From contig CAZIFA010000002.1 in NCBI GenBank assembly GCA_964539025.1, forward strand, positions 186,001 through 250,000: a stretch of 64,000 nucleotides of DNA. The letters are read 5' to 3'. The notes under the pieces are model-generated. The model was not told where the DNA came from, did no database searches, and worked only from the letters and a program-made list of their open reading frames with translations. Within the stretch, counting starts at the first letter, position 1. The number at the start of each line of letters is the position of its first letter. Of the stretch, positions 14,969-23,799 are shown in pieces. Source of the DNA: Micavibrio_A sp964539025. Its GTDB lineage: Bacteria; Pseudomonadota; Alphaproteobacteria; Micavibrionales; Micavibrionaceae. The position numbers and the translations under genes were made by a program.

Positions 14969-17900
14969 GCGAATCTTCGAAACGCAAACCAAATGAAACA
15001 TCGCTCGTCGTTGTCGAGGCTACAAACAAGCAGCGCATGGCATCCGATCCGCTTGTTTCATCGTGGGTCGGCGCATCGGCAGGATCAGGCAAGACAAAGG
15101 TCCTCACCGACAGAATTTTGCGATTGTTGTTACCGCGTGAAACAGGTGCACCCGGCACGAAGCCGGAAAAAATTCTCGCGCTTACCTTCACGAAAGCCGG
15201 CGCGAATGAAATGGCGCTGCGTTTGTCGCGCCGCTTATCGGACTGGGCGGTGATGACCGATGAAAAATTATCCGCCGACATGGAAAAGAATCTGTTTGGT
15301 CGTCCGCCAACGCCGCACGAGTTGAAAGAAGCACGAAAATTATTCGCGCGGGTCATCGATGCACCGGGCGGACTCAACATCATGACGATCCATTCTTTTT
15401 GCCAGTCCGTTCTTGGGCGATTTCCCATCGAGGCTGGGCTGCCGCCGCATTTCAAGCCACTCGAAGAAGAACAAGCACGCGAATTACTGGAAAAAGCGAA
15501 ACGCGACATACTATCGAATGCAGGTACGAACACCGCTTCGCCGCTCGCACGTGCGGTAACGAACATCAGTACGGCGATGAACGAAGAGCAGTTTTCGGAC
15601 GCGATTCGTGCCCTGATCGGCGAGCGGCACCAGATGCAGACCGTACTGCGCCGTACATTCGGAATCGAAGGCTTTTATACCAACCTTTGCGGGTTGTTCG
15701 GCGTGGCGCCGGGGAGAACGGAATCCACCGCGCTTTCGGACTTTTGTACGTCCAAAAACCTCAAGGAATCTGCGCTGCGCGAGGCCTGTTCGTATCTGGC
15801 AAACGGCAGCGGCAAGGATCTGGACAAGGCAAGTTACATACAGACGTTTTTGGATGCATCGCCGGAAAGCCGCCCTGCACTCTACGCCACGTACAAAAAA
15901 GCTTTTCTAACAACCAAAGACACTCTTTTTGATAAGCCGGCAAACAAGCCCGTACTCACCGCCGCGCCGCAGGTTGGATCGATTCTGACAGAAGAAGCCG
16001 AGCGGATTATCGCGTTTGAAAGCGAGCGTAAGGCCATCGCCTGTGTCACGCTTTCGCGCGACCTGTTCACCTTGGGCGAAGCGATCATCGTACGCTATCA
16101 GGCGCTCAAAGGATCGATGGGCGTGCTTGATTTTGACGATCTGATTTTAAAAACCCTGTCCCTGCTTAAAGGCGATACATTTAAAGCAATTGATCAAGGT
16201 GTCACCAGATGGGTGATGTATAAATTGGATGAAGGGCTCGACCATATTCTGGTGGACGAAGCGCAGGACACGAACCCCGAACAATGGGAGATCATACGCT
16301 ATCTCGCCGATGATTTTTTCGACGGCACCGGGGCCAAGAACTATGTACGCACCTTGTTCGTCGTCGGCGATGAGAAACAGTCGATTTTCTCTTTCCAGCG
16401 GGCTGCGCCGGAAAAATTCGGCGAGATGCGCGGCTGGTTCGACAAAAAGATCCGTACATCGGGCGAACGTTTCGTACCGGTGGACATCAACACCTCTTTC
16501 CGTTCCGTACAGATTGTCCTCGATGCGGTGGATTCCGTGTATAAAGCCAACCCCGGACGACTTGGCCTGTCCGCCTCGTACCTCGATCACATCGCCAAGC
16601 GCGAAGGACAGGCGGGGCTGGTCGAATTCTGGCCGCTCTATCGTACGGTCGGGAACGATAAAAGCGGCGGGGAAGAAGATGATCAGCAGCTTTCTCTGGG
16701 CGGCTGGTTCCTCCCTGACAAGCTCGTCGAAAGCCAGAGTGGATCCCAGCAAATGGCGAATAAAATCGGGGACATGATTAAAAATTGGCTCGATCAAAAA
16801 GAGATTTTAGAGTCCTATGCACGCCCCATACAGCCCGGCGACATTATGATTCTGGTTCGGGCACGCAACGCGTTCGTCGGGCAACTTGTCCGCGCTCTTA
16901 AGAAACACAAAGTCCCGGTCAGCGGCGTCGACCGTATGCTGCTTGTCGACCAGATTGTCGTACAGGATTTATGCGCCGCCGCCGCGTTCGCCTTGTTGCC
17001 GGATGACGATCTAAATCTGGCTTCTTTGCTCAAATCTCCCCTACTTGGAGTTGATGAAAATACCCTCTTTAAACTGGCACACGCACGCTCATCGACCCTT
17101 TGGAGTTCCTTACGTAAAAATGGGGACAGGACTATTGTTTCATGGCTGGAAAATTTGATTGTACGGGCAGGTACCGACCATCCGTACGAATTTTTCAGCC
17201 GGATCGTGCAGGAGCCCTGCCCCGGCGATTCCAGAAGCGGTTTGCACGCCATCCGCACGCGTCTGGGCGAAGACGCCATGGACCCGCTTGATGAATTCCT
17301 CAACACCGCACTGGCATACGAAGGTATGCACACGGCAAGCCTTCAGGGATTCCTAAAATGGCATGAGGATACGAGCAGCGAGATCAAGCGTGAGCTGGAA
17401 GAGGGCGGCAGCGCCGTACGGATTATGACAGTCCACGGCGCCAAAGGCCTTCAAGCCCCCATCCTCTTCCTGCCCGACACGGTGCGCACAGCCAACAGCG
17501 CCAAAGGCGAACGGCTTCTCTGGCCGCATAAAACGGGATTAGACCTTCCTTTCTACGTTCCTTCACGCGAGGTTGCACCGGATCTGGCGCAAAACGCGCA
17601 GGCCGAGATCGACCGAAAAGCGGATGAGGAATACCGCCGTCTTCTGTACGTTGCCATGACGCGCGCCGAAGAACGGCTTTATATCGGCGGCTATCTGGGC
17701 AAACGAAACCCGGACAGCGCCTCCTATTGGTATGAGGATATCCGAGCCGCTTTCGAATCTTTGCCGGACATCAAGCGGATCGCCTCGGGCGTACAGGATG
17801 ATAAGGGTCATGATCTTCCTATTTTGCGCCTGACTGCGACCCGTTCTGCCGAACCGGATAAAGCGGGAATCGCCGCGAAAGAAAAAGCGGCAGGCACCAT

Positions 17901-18501
17901 CAAACTTTCGAAATGGATTTTTGAAAAAGCGCCCGAAGAACCCTTCCCGCCCAAACCGCTGGTCCCCTCGCGTCCTTCGGGCGACGAGCCCGCCGCCGCA
18001 TCGCCACTGTCTTCGGGACAAGAGCATAGATTCCGCCGCGGTACGGCGACGCACAAGCTGATGCAGATTCTCCCCGATCTTCCGCCAGAACGCAGGCAAG
18101 ACGCCGCCGAGCAATTTCTGGCCCGCGCGGCACTCGGCCTGCCACCACAATTGCAAAAAGATATCGCACGCGAAGTGATGGCAATTTTAAACGATGAGAA
18201 CTTCAAAGATATTTTCGGGCCCGGATCGATGGCCGAGATTCCGGTGACGGGTTTGATCGATCAACAGACACTGATTTCAGGGCAAATCGACCGCGTGCTG
18301 GTGCGTGAAGATGATATATTGATCATCGATTATAAAACCAACCGTCCTCCGCCGACGCGCGAGGAAGACGTGCCGCCGGTTTATGTACGGCAGATGAGAG
18401 CGTACGCGGACGCGCTGCGCAAAATTTATCCAAAAAAGAAAGTACGCGCTGCGCTGCTCTGGACCGATGGGGCCAGACTTATGGCGCTTGGTGCGATCTA
18501 G
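14965..18501 (+). CDS. addA: Double-strand break repair helicase AddA
   Basis: The 1178-aa UvrD-family helicase has an added RecB-type nuclease. Walker A is ASAGSGKT (37-44), motif II region VDEAQDTNPEQW near residue 430, then VGDEKQSIFSFQRA, and helicase motif V/VI regions MTVHGAKGLQAP and RRLLYVAMTRAEERL. The C-terminal nuclease is at about 1105-1130: GQIDRVLV and LIIDYKTN. It pairs with AddB for break resection. The 3' end overlaps by 23 bases the end of a convergent 375-codon gene. Confidence 0.96.
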   Translation: MSESSKRKPNETSLVVVEATNKQRMASDPLVSSWVGASAGSGKTKVLTDRILRLLLPRETGAPGTKPEKILALTFTKAGANEMALRLSRRLSDWAVMTDEKLSADMEKNLFGRPPTPHELKEARKLFARVIDAPGGLNIMTIHSFCQSVLGRFPIEAGLPPHFKPLEEEQARELLEKAKRDILSNAGTNTASPLARAVTNISTAMNEEQFSDAIRALIGERHQMQTVLRRTFGIEGFYTNLCGLFGVAPGRTESTALSDFCTSKNLKESALREACSYLANGSGKDLDKASYIQTFLDASPESRPALYATYKKAFLTTKDTLFDKPANKPVLTAAPQVGSILTEEAERIIAFESERKAIACVTLSRDLFTLGEAIIVRYQALKGSMGVLDFDDLILKTLSLLKGDTFKAIDQGVTRWVMYKLDEGLDHILVDEAQDTNPEQWEIIRYLADDFFDGTGAKNYVRTLFVVGDEKQSIFSFQRAAPEKFGEMRGWFDKKIRTSGERFVPVDINTSFRSVQIVLDAVDSVYKANPGRLGLSASYLDHIAKREGQAGLVEFWPLYRTVGNDKSGGEEDDQQLSLGGWFLPDKLVESQSGSQQMANKIGDMIKNWLDQKEILESYARPIQPGDIMILVRARNAFVGQLVRALKKHKVPVSGVDRMLLVDQIVVQDLCAAAAFALLPDDDLNLASLLKSPLLGVDENTLFKLAHARSSTLWSSLRKNGDRTIVSWLENLIVRAGTDHPYEFFSRIVQEPCPGDSRSGLHAIRTRLGEDAMDPLDEFLNTALAYEGMHTASLQGFLKWHEDTSSEIKRELEEGGSAVRIMTVHGAKGLQAPILFLPDTVRTANSAKGERLLWPHKTGLDLPFYVPSREVAPDLAQNAQAEIDRKADEEYRRLLYVAMTRAEERLYIGGYLGKRNPDSASYWYEDIRAAFESLPDIKRIASGVQDDKGHDLPILRLTATRSAEPDKAGIAAKEKAAGTIKLSKWIFEKAPEEPFPPKPLVPSRPSGDEPAAASPLSSGQEHRFRRGTATHKLMQILPDLPPERRQDAAEQFLARAALGLPPQLQKDIAREVMAILNDENFKDIFGPGSMAEIPVTGLIDQQTLISGQIDRVLVREDDILIIDYKTNRPPPTREEDVPPVYVRQMRAYADALRKIYPKKKVRAALLWTDGARLMALGAI

Positions 18502-19606
18502 CGCGCGAAGAGCCGCCGGGCTTTCTGTCAACTGCCTCCGACGGATACAGCAAAGACGTTACTTTTGCGCAGACTTTGCCAACCTCACCAATTGAAGAGA
18601 GAAATTTTTTATATTTTTCGAAGGTTCCCTTCTCAGTTCTATCCATAAAGGAGGGGGCGCCATTCATGTGCAAATAAACCAGACCTTCAATCGGCGTTAT
18701 TTCCCCGGACGCCTGCAAAGCCATTAATCTTTGTCGCAAATCGGCAACATCGCTCGCGTGATATTGCTTAGCCTGTTCGGCCGCAGTCAGTTTCAATCCA
18801 TTTAATCCGCCGCCCCCTCGTTCGAACGCCTGTTTTGAAGACACGGCGGCATTCTTATCCGCAGAGGGCTTTTTGTAACCAGGTGTGGCCTCTTGTACCA
18901 AATCCGCCGGGACGGTGATGCCTATCCTTTGAGAAATTTCCTCGATGGCTTTACTGGATCTTTGCATAAATGTTTCACGCTCGGTGACCGTAATCTTGAG
19001 AGAGAGCGCGTTAAAACGCGCCTGCTTTTCACGAATCTCCGATCGGCTCCCCATCGGCATCAACTGCGTGGCCATATAGGCCAGCAGGTGCTTGTCCATG
19101 TGAATGGGTTTGGATACTTCTTTGGGAATTAGGGCGAATTCCAGCGCTGTGTCCAGAATCGGCTGTAATTCCGGCACAACATTTTTATAGGCCACATCGA
19201 AATTTCCGCCGGGCTCAAGCCCCAGAACTTTTGCGGGAACGCGAAATTTACCGTTCACCGGAATAATACCTTTCCCGCGAAAAAATTCTTCATGCCCGCG
19301 CCACATATCCGATGTATCGAGCAACACTTTCACAATCTGGGGACGTATGGATGTAATGGATGTTGTATGTCGATCCATCGTCGCCTTGCTTGCTGCGGAA
19401 TCTATGTCCTCCGATACCACGAAGCACAGCAGGGCGTGAAGGCGCTCATCATCACGATGGGAGGGATAGAGAAAATGTTTTCTGGCTTCTTCTACACTGG
19501 GGCGCAGCGCTTCGTATGTCGGGTCGGTGTTGATTTCCTGGAGCAGGCGGCTGTTTGCGCGTTGAATAATTTCGATTTTTTTAAGGGCTTTGCTGTGGTT
19601 GACCAT
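18479..19606 (-). CDS. Hypothetical protein inserted between addA and trxA (375 aa)
   Basis: The product begins MVNHSKALKKIEIIQRANSR and is largely helical, with a basic, low-complexity linker (GYKKPSADKNAAVSSKQ) at about 245-275 and a C-terminal helix region. No signal peptide, membrane span or recognised catalytic motif is seen. It carries its own promoter and is convergent with addA, with a 23-base 3' overlap. The addA-trxA junction is usually close in alphaproteobacteria, so this looks like a later insertion. Function unknown. Confidence 0.7.
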   Translation of the reverse strand: MVNHSKALKKIEIIQRANSRLLQEINTDPTYEALRPSVEEARKHFLYPSHRDDERLHALLCFVVSEDIDSAASKATMDRHTTSITSIRPQIVKVLLDTSDMWRGHEEFFRGKGIIPVNGKFRVPAKVLGLEPGGNFDVAYKNVVPELQPILDTALEFALIPKEVSKPIHMDKHLLAYMATQLMPMGSRSEIREKQARFNALSLKITVTERETFMQRSSKAIEEISQRIGITVPADLVQEATPGYKKPSADKNAAVSSKQAFERGGGGLNGLKLTAAEQAKQYHASDVADLRQRLMALQASGEITPIEGLVYLHMNGAPSFMDRTEKGTFEKYKKFLSSIGEVGKVCAKVTSLLYPSEAVDRKPGGSSRARSHQAP

Positions 19607-19646
19607 ATTGCACCATAATGATTTATAAATGATTTCTTAGATTAAT

Positions 19647-19676
19647 TTTGTAGCAGGTTTTAAAATTTTATGTCAA
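19647..19676 (-). promoter_or_regulatory. Promoter of the 375-aa gene
   Basis: On the minus strand TTGACA (19676-19671), an 18-base spacer and TACAAA (19652-19647), in AT-rich DNA about 41 bases before the ATG. Confidence 0.5.
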
Positions 19677-19775
19677 CGCTATGCTCGCACCTGTTGATCT
19701 TAACTTATCGGCCCTTGATATTCGTTCCCGCCGGGGCAATCTTTATAATCTAAGTTTTAATAAAGGATATGAGAG

Positions 19776-20093
19776 ATGACCGTAAAAGTTTCCGATGCCA
19801 CGTTTGAAGCCGAAGTCTTAAAAGCCGATGGTCCCGTGATCGTCGATTTCTGGGCCGAATGGTGCGGCCCGTGCAAGGCGCTGGGCCCCTTGGTCGATGA
19901 ATTATCGAACGAGCTGCAAGGCAAGGCCAAGATCGTCAAAGTGAACATCGATGAAAGCCCGAACGCGCCCACGAAATACGGCGTGCGCGGCATCCCGACA
20001 TTGATGGTCTTTAAAAACGGCCAGCTCACCGACACGCGCGTGGGCAGCATGTCCAAATCGCAACTCACCGAATGGGCGAATGGAGTCGTTTAG
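19776..20093 (+). CDS. trxA: Thioredoxin
   Basis: A 105-aa thioredoxin with active site WCGPC (29-33), preceded by VDFWAE, and the cis-Pro segment GIPTLMVF. It reduces protein disulfides in the cytoplasm using thioredoxin reductase. A TATAAT at 19744-19749 and AAAGGATATGAGAG precede the ATG. It is followed by a bidirectional terminator shared with infC. Confidence 0.97.
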   Translation: MTVKVSDATFEAEVLKADGPVIVDFWAEWCGPCKALGPLVDELSNELQGKAKIVKVNIDESPNAPTKYGVRGIPTLMVFKNGQLTDTRVGSMSKSQLTEWANGVV

Positions 20094-20172
20094 TAGCGAG
20101 TTATTAGAAAAGGGCAACCGCAATGGCTGCCCTTTTTATTATCTAACGTCTAACGACTAATAACTCGCTACT
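20092..20172. terminator. Bidirectional terminator nested in a 16-bp inverted repeat
   Basis: Inner stem AAAAGGGCA (20108-20116) with TGCCCTTTT (20128-20136) has T-runs on both strands and serves trxA and infC. Outside it, AGTAGCGAGTTATTAG (20092-20107) is perfectly complementary to 20157-20172; its arms overlap both stop codons. Confidence 0.8.
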
Positions 20173-20737
20173 CTTTAGCTGGCGCGCTCTTGGCGGGGAT
20201 CAACATCATGATCGCCTGCTTGCCTTCCATCTTGGGCTCCTGCTCTACTTTTGCAAGTTCGGCCAGATCGGTTTTGAAGCGGGTCAGAACCTGCAGCGCC
20301 AGATCGACGTGCGCCATTTCACGCCCCCGTAGACGCAGCGTTACTTTCACCTTGTCTTCATTGTCGAGGAATTTTTTGGCGGCACGAAGTTTGACTTCGT
20401 AATCATGATCTTCAATCGTCGGACGGATTTTGATTTCCTTGATCTCGATGACTTTTTGTTTCTTGCGCGCCTCGTTGGCTTTTTTCTGCAATTCGTATTT
20501 GTACTTGCCGTAGTTCAGAATTTTGCAGACAGGCGGTTCAGCATTCGGGGAAACTTCGACCAGATCGAGGCCGGCGGCTTCGGCGCGGCGGATACCTTCC
20601 TGGACGGTTACGACACCGACCATTTCTCCATTTTCATCGACTAGGCGGATTTTGGGGACACGAATTTGTTCATTAACGCGGGTGCCGTCATCTGTGCGGC
20701 GCGGCGGCGGGGTGTTATTCATCGGTGGTCTGGCTAT
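20168..20737 (-). CDS. infC: Translation initiation factor IF-3
   Basis: IF-3 binds the 30S subunit and checks start-codon pairing. The N-domain has RVNEQIRVPKIRLVDENGE and the C-domain KEIKIRPTIEDHDYEVKL. I place the start at an AUA (20737-20735), which has TGGAGA with 8-base spacing and yields an IARPP-type N-terminus. A rare start would allow autoregulation by IF-3, as with the AUU of E. coli infC. The first ATG (20722) lacks a Shine-Dalgarno, and a GTG at 20782 lies inside a hairpin. It is downstream of thrS but not followed by rpmI-rplT. Confidence 0.92.
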   Translation of the reverse strand: MARPPMNNTPPPRRTDDGTRVNEQIRVPKIRLVDENGEMVGVVTVQEGIRRAEAAGLDLVEVSPNAEPPVCKILNYGKYKYELQKKANEARKKQKVIEIKEIKIRPTIEDHDYEVKLRAAKKFLDNEDKVKVTLRLRGREMAHVDLALQVLTRFKTDLAELAKVEQEPKMEGKQAIMMLIPAKSAPAKE

Positions 20738-20770
20738 AGGAAAATCTCCATCAGTTGTTAAAGGTAAAAT

Positions 20771-20788
20771 AACCGCTATCACTAGCGG
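20771..20788 (-). promoter_or_regulatory. Hairpin in the infC leader
   Basis: ACCGCTA-(4 nt)-TAGCGGT, a perfect 7-bp stem. On the minus strand it is followed by TTATTTTA, so it could act as an attenuator or weak terminator before infC. Confidence 0.45.
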
Positions 20789-20840
20789 TTATAAGGTGAT
20801 TCATAGCGGATTTTGGCGGAAATTCAAGGAGAGAAATGAA

Positions 20841-21404
20841 TTATGGATCAGGCGTCAGCGCGCCGGGCTTTTTGGAAAGCCCATCCACCTTCCTTAAAAA
20901 TGCATGCGTACCTTCGACTAACTTGGTTGCACCGGAATGGGTAAATTCGAATAATATCTTGGTAGCAATCTGTTTGGCATCCATCCCATGGGTCTCAAAT
21001 GTACGATCAATTTGTTGCGTTTGCCCCCATCCACCAAATGTCATATCTATTCGATTGCCATTGCTTATTTTTATTTCCACAGATTCATATATTTGTTTAG
21101 CAAGGTCACCATGCACTGGTCCACCGCCAAAATAACCAATTTCCTTTCTAAAAGCGCTTTTCGTCATACCATTACGGATATTGCAAGCGGCAAAATTTAT
21201 GGATGCGCCTGAAACATCCATATATTTGTTACACGCGCATACAGTTTTATCAGAGCCAGCTTGTGCGTGCTTTTTTATGAACGTCATTACGGGCATGAGC
21301 AAGCTCACCACCTCGGATGTCTTTGCTTGTTCCGTCGAGATTGTTGGGCCAAGAGCCTCTGCGGCTTTGCGCATAGCGTCTGTAAGAGCTAATTTAGTTT
21401 TCAT
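20841..21404 (-). CDS. Hypothetical protein between thrS and infC (187 aa)
   Basis: The product begins MKTKLALTDAMRKAAEAL. It contains a cysteine group (TVCACNKYMD, then FAACNIRNG) and a GGWGQTQQIDRTFETHGMD segment. No signal peptide or membrane span is visible. A well-formed promoter lies just upstream, so it is not simply read from thrS. It interrupts the usual thrS-infC adjacency. Family and function are unknown. Confidence 0.7.
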   Translation of the reverse strand: MKTKLALTDAMRKAAEALGPTISTEQAKTSEVVSLLMPVMTFIKKHAQAGSDKTVCACNKYMDVSGASINFAACNIRNGMTKSAFRKEIGYFGGGPVHGDLAKQIYESVEIKISNGNRIDMTFGGWGQTQQIDRTFETHGMDAKQIATKILFEFTHSGATKLVEGTHAFLRKVDGLSKKPGALTPDP

Positions 21405-21425
21405 ACGTCATCCCCCGATGCGTAT

Positions 21426-21454
21426 GGTATAAGGCCATCTTTATATTATGTCAA
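21426..21454 (-). promoter_or_regulatory. Promoter of the 187-aa gene
   Basis: On the minus strand TTGACA (21454-21449), exactly 17 bases, then TATACC (21431-21426), 21 bases before the ATG. Confidence 0.65.
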
Positions 21455-21479
21455 TAAATTAAACTGGTTAATGGGCCCG

Positions 21480-21659
21480 TTATAGCGTTAGACGGGGCGC
21501 GGTGCGCTCGCGAGACCTGCGAAGACCTGCTTCGCTAAGATCGGGACTTAGAACGCCGGATGGTTTTTCCACAGCAGGATCACGGATATCCGTATACCCT
21601 TTGGAATATTTGGGTCGCTCCGGGCGGCGTTCATAATCGCGGGGATCTCCATCAAACAT
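21480..21659 (-). CDS. 59-residue small basic protein downstream of thrS
   Basis: ATG at 21659-21657, TAA at 21482-21480. AGGAAGAG lies 7 bases upstream, one of the better ribosome-binding sites in the window. The product begins MFDGDPRDYERRPERPKYSK and ends in an Arg-rich tail (RRSRERTAPRL). It starts 35 bases after the thrS stop and is probably co-transcribed. It is highly charged and probably disordered. No family recognised. Confidence 0.65.
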   Translation of the reverse strand: MFDGDPRDYERRPERPKYSKGYTDIRDPAVEKPSGVLSPDLSEAGLRRSRERTAPRLTL

Positions 21660-21694
21660 GGTGTTACTCTTCCTAAACTTATCAAACGTCAGAA

Positions 21695-23677
21695 TTAATA
21701 CGGCGGCTGCGCGGCCAGTTCGAGTTCTTCGATAGAGGCCTCAAGGTTTTGGACCTTTTGTGCATCCGATCCGAGCTGGCGGATCGCCACGTTACGTTCA
21801 TCCGCTTCGCGTTTTCCGACCACGTACAGATACGGAACTTTTTGCAAGGAATGTTCACGCACCTTGTAGTTGATTTTTTCGTTGCGAAGATCGATTTCAG
21901 CGCGGATGCCTTTGGCCTCCAATTCGCGCAAGACTTCTTTGGCGTATTCGTCCGCTTCGGATGTGATCGTAGCGACAACGCATTGCACAGGCGCGAGCCA
22001 GAGCGGCAATTTCCCCGCGTAGTTTTCGAGCATGATCCCAATCCAGCGTTCAATCGCGCCCAAAATAGCACGGTGCAGCATCACAGGACGCTGACGCGAG
22101 CCATCTTCCGCCGTATACAGCGCATCAAGGCGTTCGGGCAGGTTGAAATCAAGTTGCAATGTACCACAACCCCATTCACGTCCTATCGCATCACGCAAAA
22201 TAAACGCGAGCTTGGGCCCATAGAACGCGCCATCACCCGGCGAAAGATCATATTTCATGCCGAGTTTTTTTAAGGCGTCTTCAAGGCCCTTTTCCGCCTT
22301 ATCCCACAAAGCGTCAGACCCCATTCGTTTTTCAGGGCGCGTTTCGAGTTTGATCACATAGTCATCAAAACCAAGATCCTTATAGATCGCTTTGGTCAGT
22401 TCGCAGAACTTAACGCATTCATCCATGATCTGATCTTCACGGCAGAAGATGTGTGCATCGTCCTGTGTAAACTGGCGAACGCGCATCAAGCCATGCAGCG
22501 CGCCGTGCGCTTCATTGCGGTGGCAGCAGCCGAATTCGGCAAGGCGCAACGGCAGGTCACGATATGATTTGATACCTTGCTTGAAAATCTGCACGTGCGC
22601 GGGGCAGTTCATGGGTTTGAGCGCCATGAAATGTTTGGGCTCTTCCTTAAACACTTTGCCGCCTGCTTCCGTGTTCGGCACGACATCGGGCACCACAAAC
22701 ATATTCTCGCGGTATTTGTCCCAGTGGCCCGACGCCTCCCAGAAACGTGAATCCATCAGTTGCGGCGTTTTGACTTCCTGATACCCCGCATCGCGCAAGC
22801 GGCGGCGCATATAGCCTTCGAGCGCGACCCAGATCGTCCAGCCTTTCGGATGCCAGAAGACGGATCCCTGCGCTTCGTCCTGCATATGAAAGAGGTCGAG
22901 TTCCTTGCCGATTTTTCTGTGATCGCGTTTTTCGGCTTCCTCTACTTGCGTCAAATAAGCCTGCAGTTCTTTGTCATCGCGCCACGCGGTTCCGTAAATA
23001 CGGGTGAGCGTTGCCCTATTCGAATCACCGCGCCAGTATGCGCCAGCGACTTTCATCAATTTGAACGCGGTGCCGACATGTCTGGTGGTGGGCATGTGCG
23101 GGCCACGGCACAGATCGATCCATTCGCCTTGCGAATATATTTTGATCTCTTCGGTTTCGGGCAAATCCTGAATCAGTTCAGCCTTGAAATTCTCGCCCTT
23201 GTCTTTGAAGAACTTGATCGCTTGCCCGCGATCCCACACTTCGCGCTTGAATGGCGCGCCGCGCTCGACGATCTTTTTCATTTCTTTTTCGATGGCGACG
23301 AAATCTTCGGTCGAAAAAGGCTGGTTGCGGGCGAAATCGTAAAAGAACCCGTTTTCGATGTTCGGACCGATCGTCACCTGTGTCCCGGGATAAAGCGTTT
23401 GCACCGCTTCGGCCAGAACGTGGGCGCAGTCATGGCGGATCAACTCCAGCCCTTCCGGATCTTCTCGTTTGACCAGTGCGAGACTCACGTCACGTTCGAT
23501 AGGAAGCGATAAATCAGACAATTGGCCGTCGATTTTGGCGGCCACGACGGCTTTGGCGAGGCTTTTGGAAATATTCTCCGCCACTTCCATTGCCGTCGTT
23601 CCCGCCGGGTACGTGCGCTTGGCGCCGTCAGGCAGGGTTACGGTGATGTCTTTTTGAGCGCGGGCTGCGTCGGCCAT
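21695..23677 (-). CDS. thrS: Threonyl-tRNA synthetase
   Basis: The 660-aa class II synthetase charges tRNA-Thr. Domains in order: TGS (about 10-70; ITVTLPDGAKRTYPAG), editing/SAD domain with RHDCAHVLAEAVQ, a catalytic core with MNCPAHVQIFK and RFTQDDAHIFC-type motifs and the zinc ligands (Cys, His, His), and a C-terminal anticodon-binding domain (APVQCVVATIT). Length is normal. It is divergent from the methyltransferase gene and leads a minus-strand series ending in infC. Confidence 0.98.
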   Translation of the reverse strand: MADAARAQKDITVTLPDGAKRTYPAGTTAMEVAENISKSLAKAVVAAKIDGQLSDLSLPIERDVSLALVKREDPEGLELIRHDCAHVLAEAVQTLYPGTQVTIGPNIENGFFYDFARNQPFSTEDFVAIEKEMKKIVERGAPFKREVWDRGQAIKFFKDKGENFKAELIQDLPETEEIKIYSQGEWIDLCRGPHMPTTRHVGTAFKLMKVAGAYWRGDSNRATLTRIYGTAWRDDKELQAYLTQVEEAEKRDHRKIGKELDLFHMQDEAQGSVFWHPKGWTIWVALEGYMRRRLRDAGYQEVKTPQLMDSRFWEASGHWDKYRENMFVVPDVVPNTEAGGKVFKEEPKHFMALKPMNCPAHVQIFKQGIKSYRDLPLRLAEFGCCHRNEAHGALHGLMRVRQFTQDDAHIFCREDQIMDECVKFCELTKAIYKDLGFDDYVIKLETRPEKRMGSDALWDKAEKGLEDALKKLGMKYDLSPGDGAFYGPKLAFILRDAIGREWGCGTLQLDFNLPERLDALYTAEDGSRQRPVMLHRAILGAIERWIGIMLENYAGKLPLWLAPVQCVVATITSEADEYAKEVLRELEAKGIRAEIDLRNEKINYKVREHSLQKVPYLYVVGKREADERNVAIRQLGSDAQKVQNLEASIEELELAAQPPY

Positions 23678-23799
23678 GTGTCGATCTCGTCGGTTTTTGG
23701 TTATAAAATTGAGCCTCTAGCTTTATCGTAAGGCGCGCGCCCGTGTCGAGCGATTTTGCATGTTTTCGAACCCACCTTTTCAGGGGTAGAATCTGTATC

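Noticed and set aside
20738..20782. GTG start of infC at 20782
   Set aside because: It lies inside a perfect hairpin and adds residues unlike IF-3; the Shine-Dalgarno is further downstream.
22760..23512. 250-codon frame antisense to thrS
   Set aside because: It is fully contained in thrS, which has complete synthetase motifs, and shows no independent ribosome-binding site or known domain.
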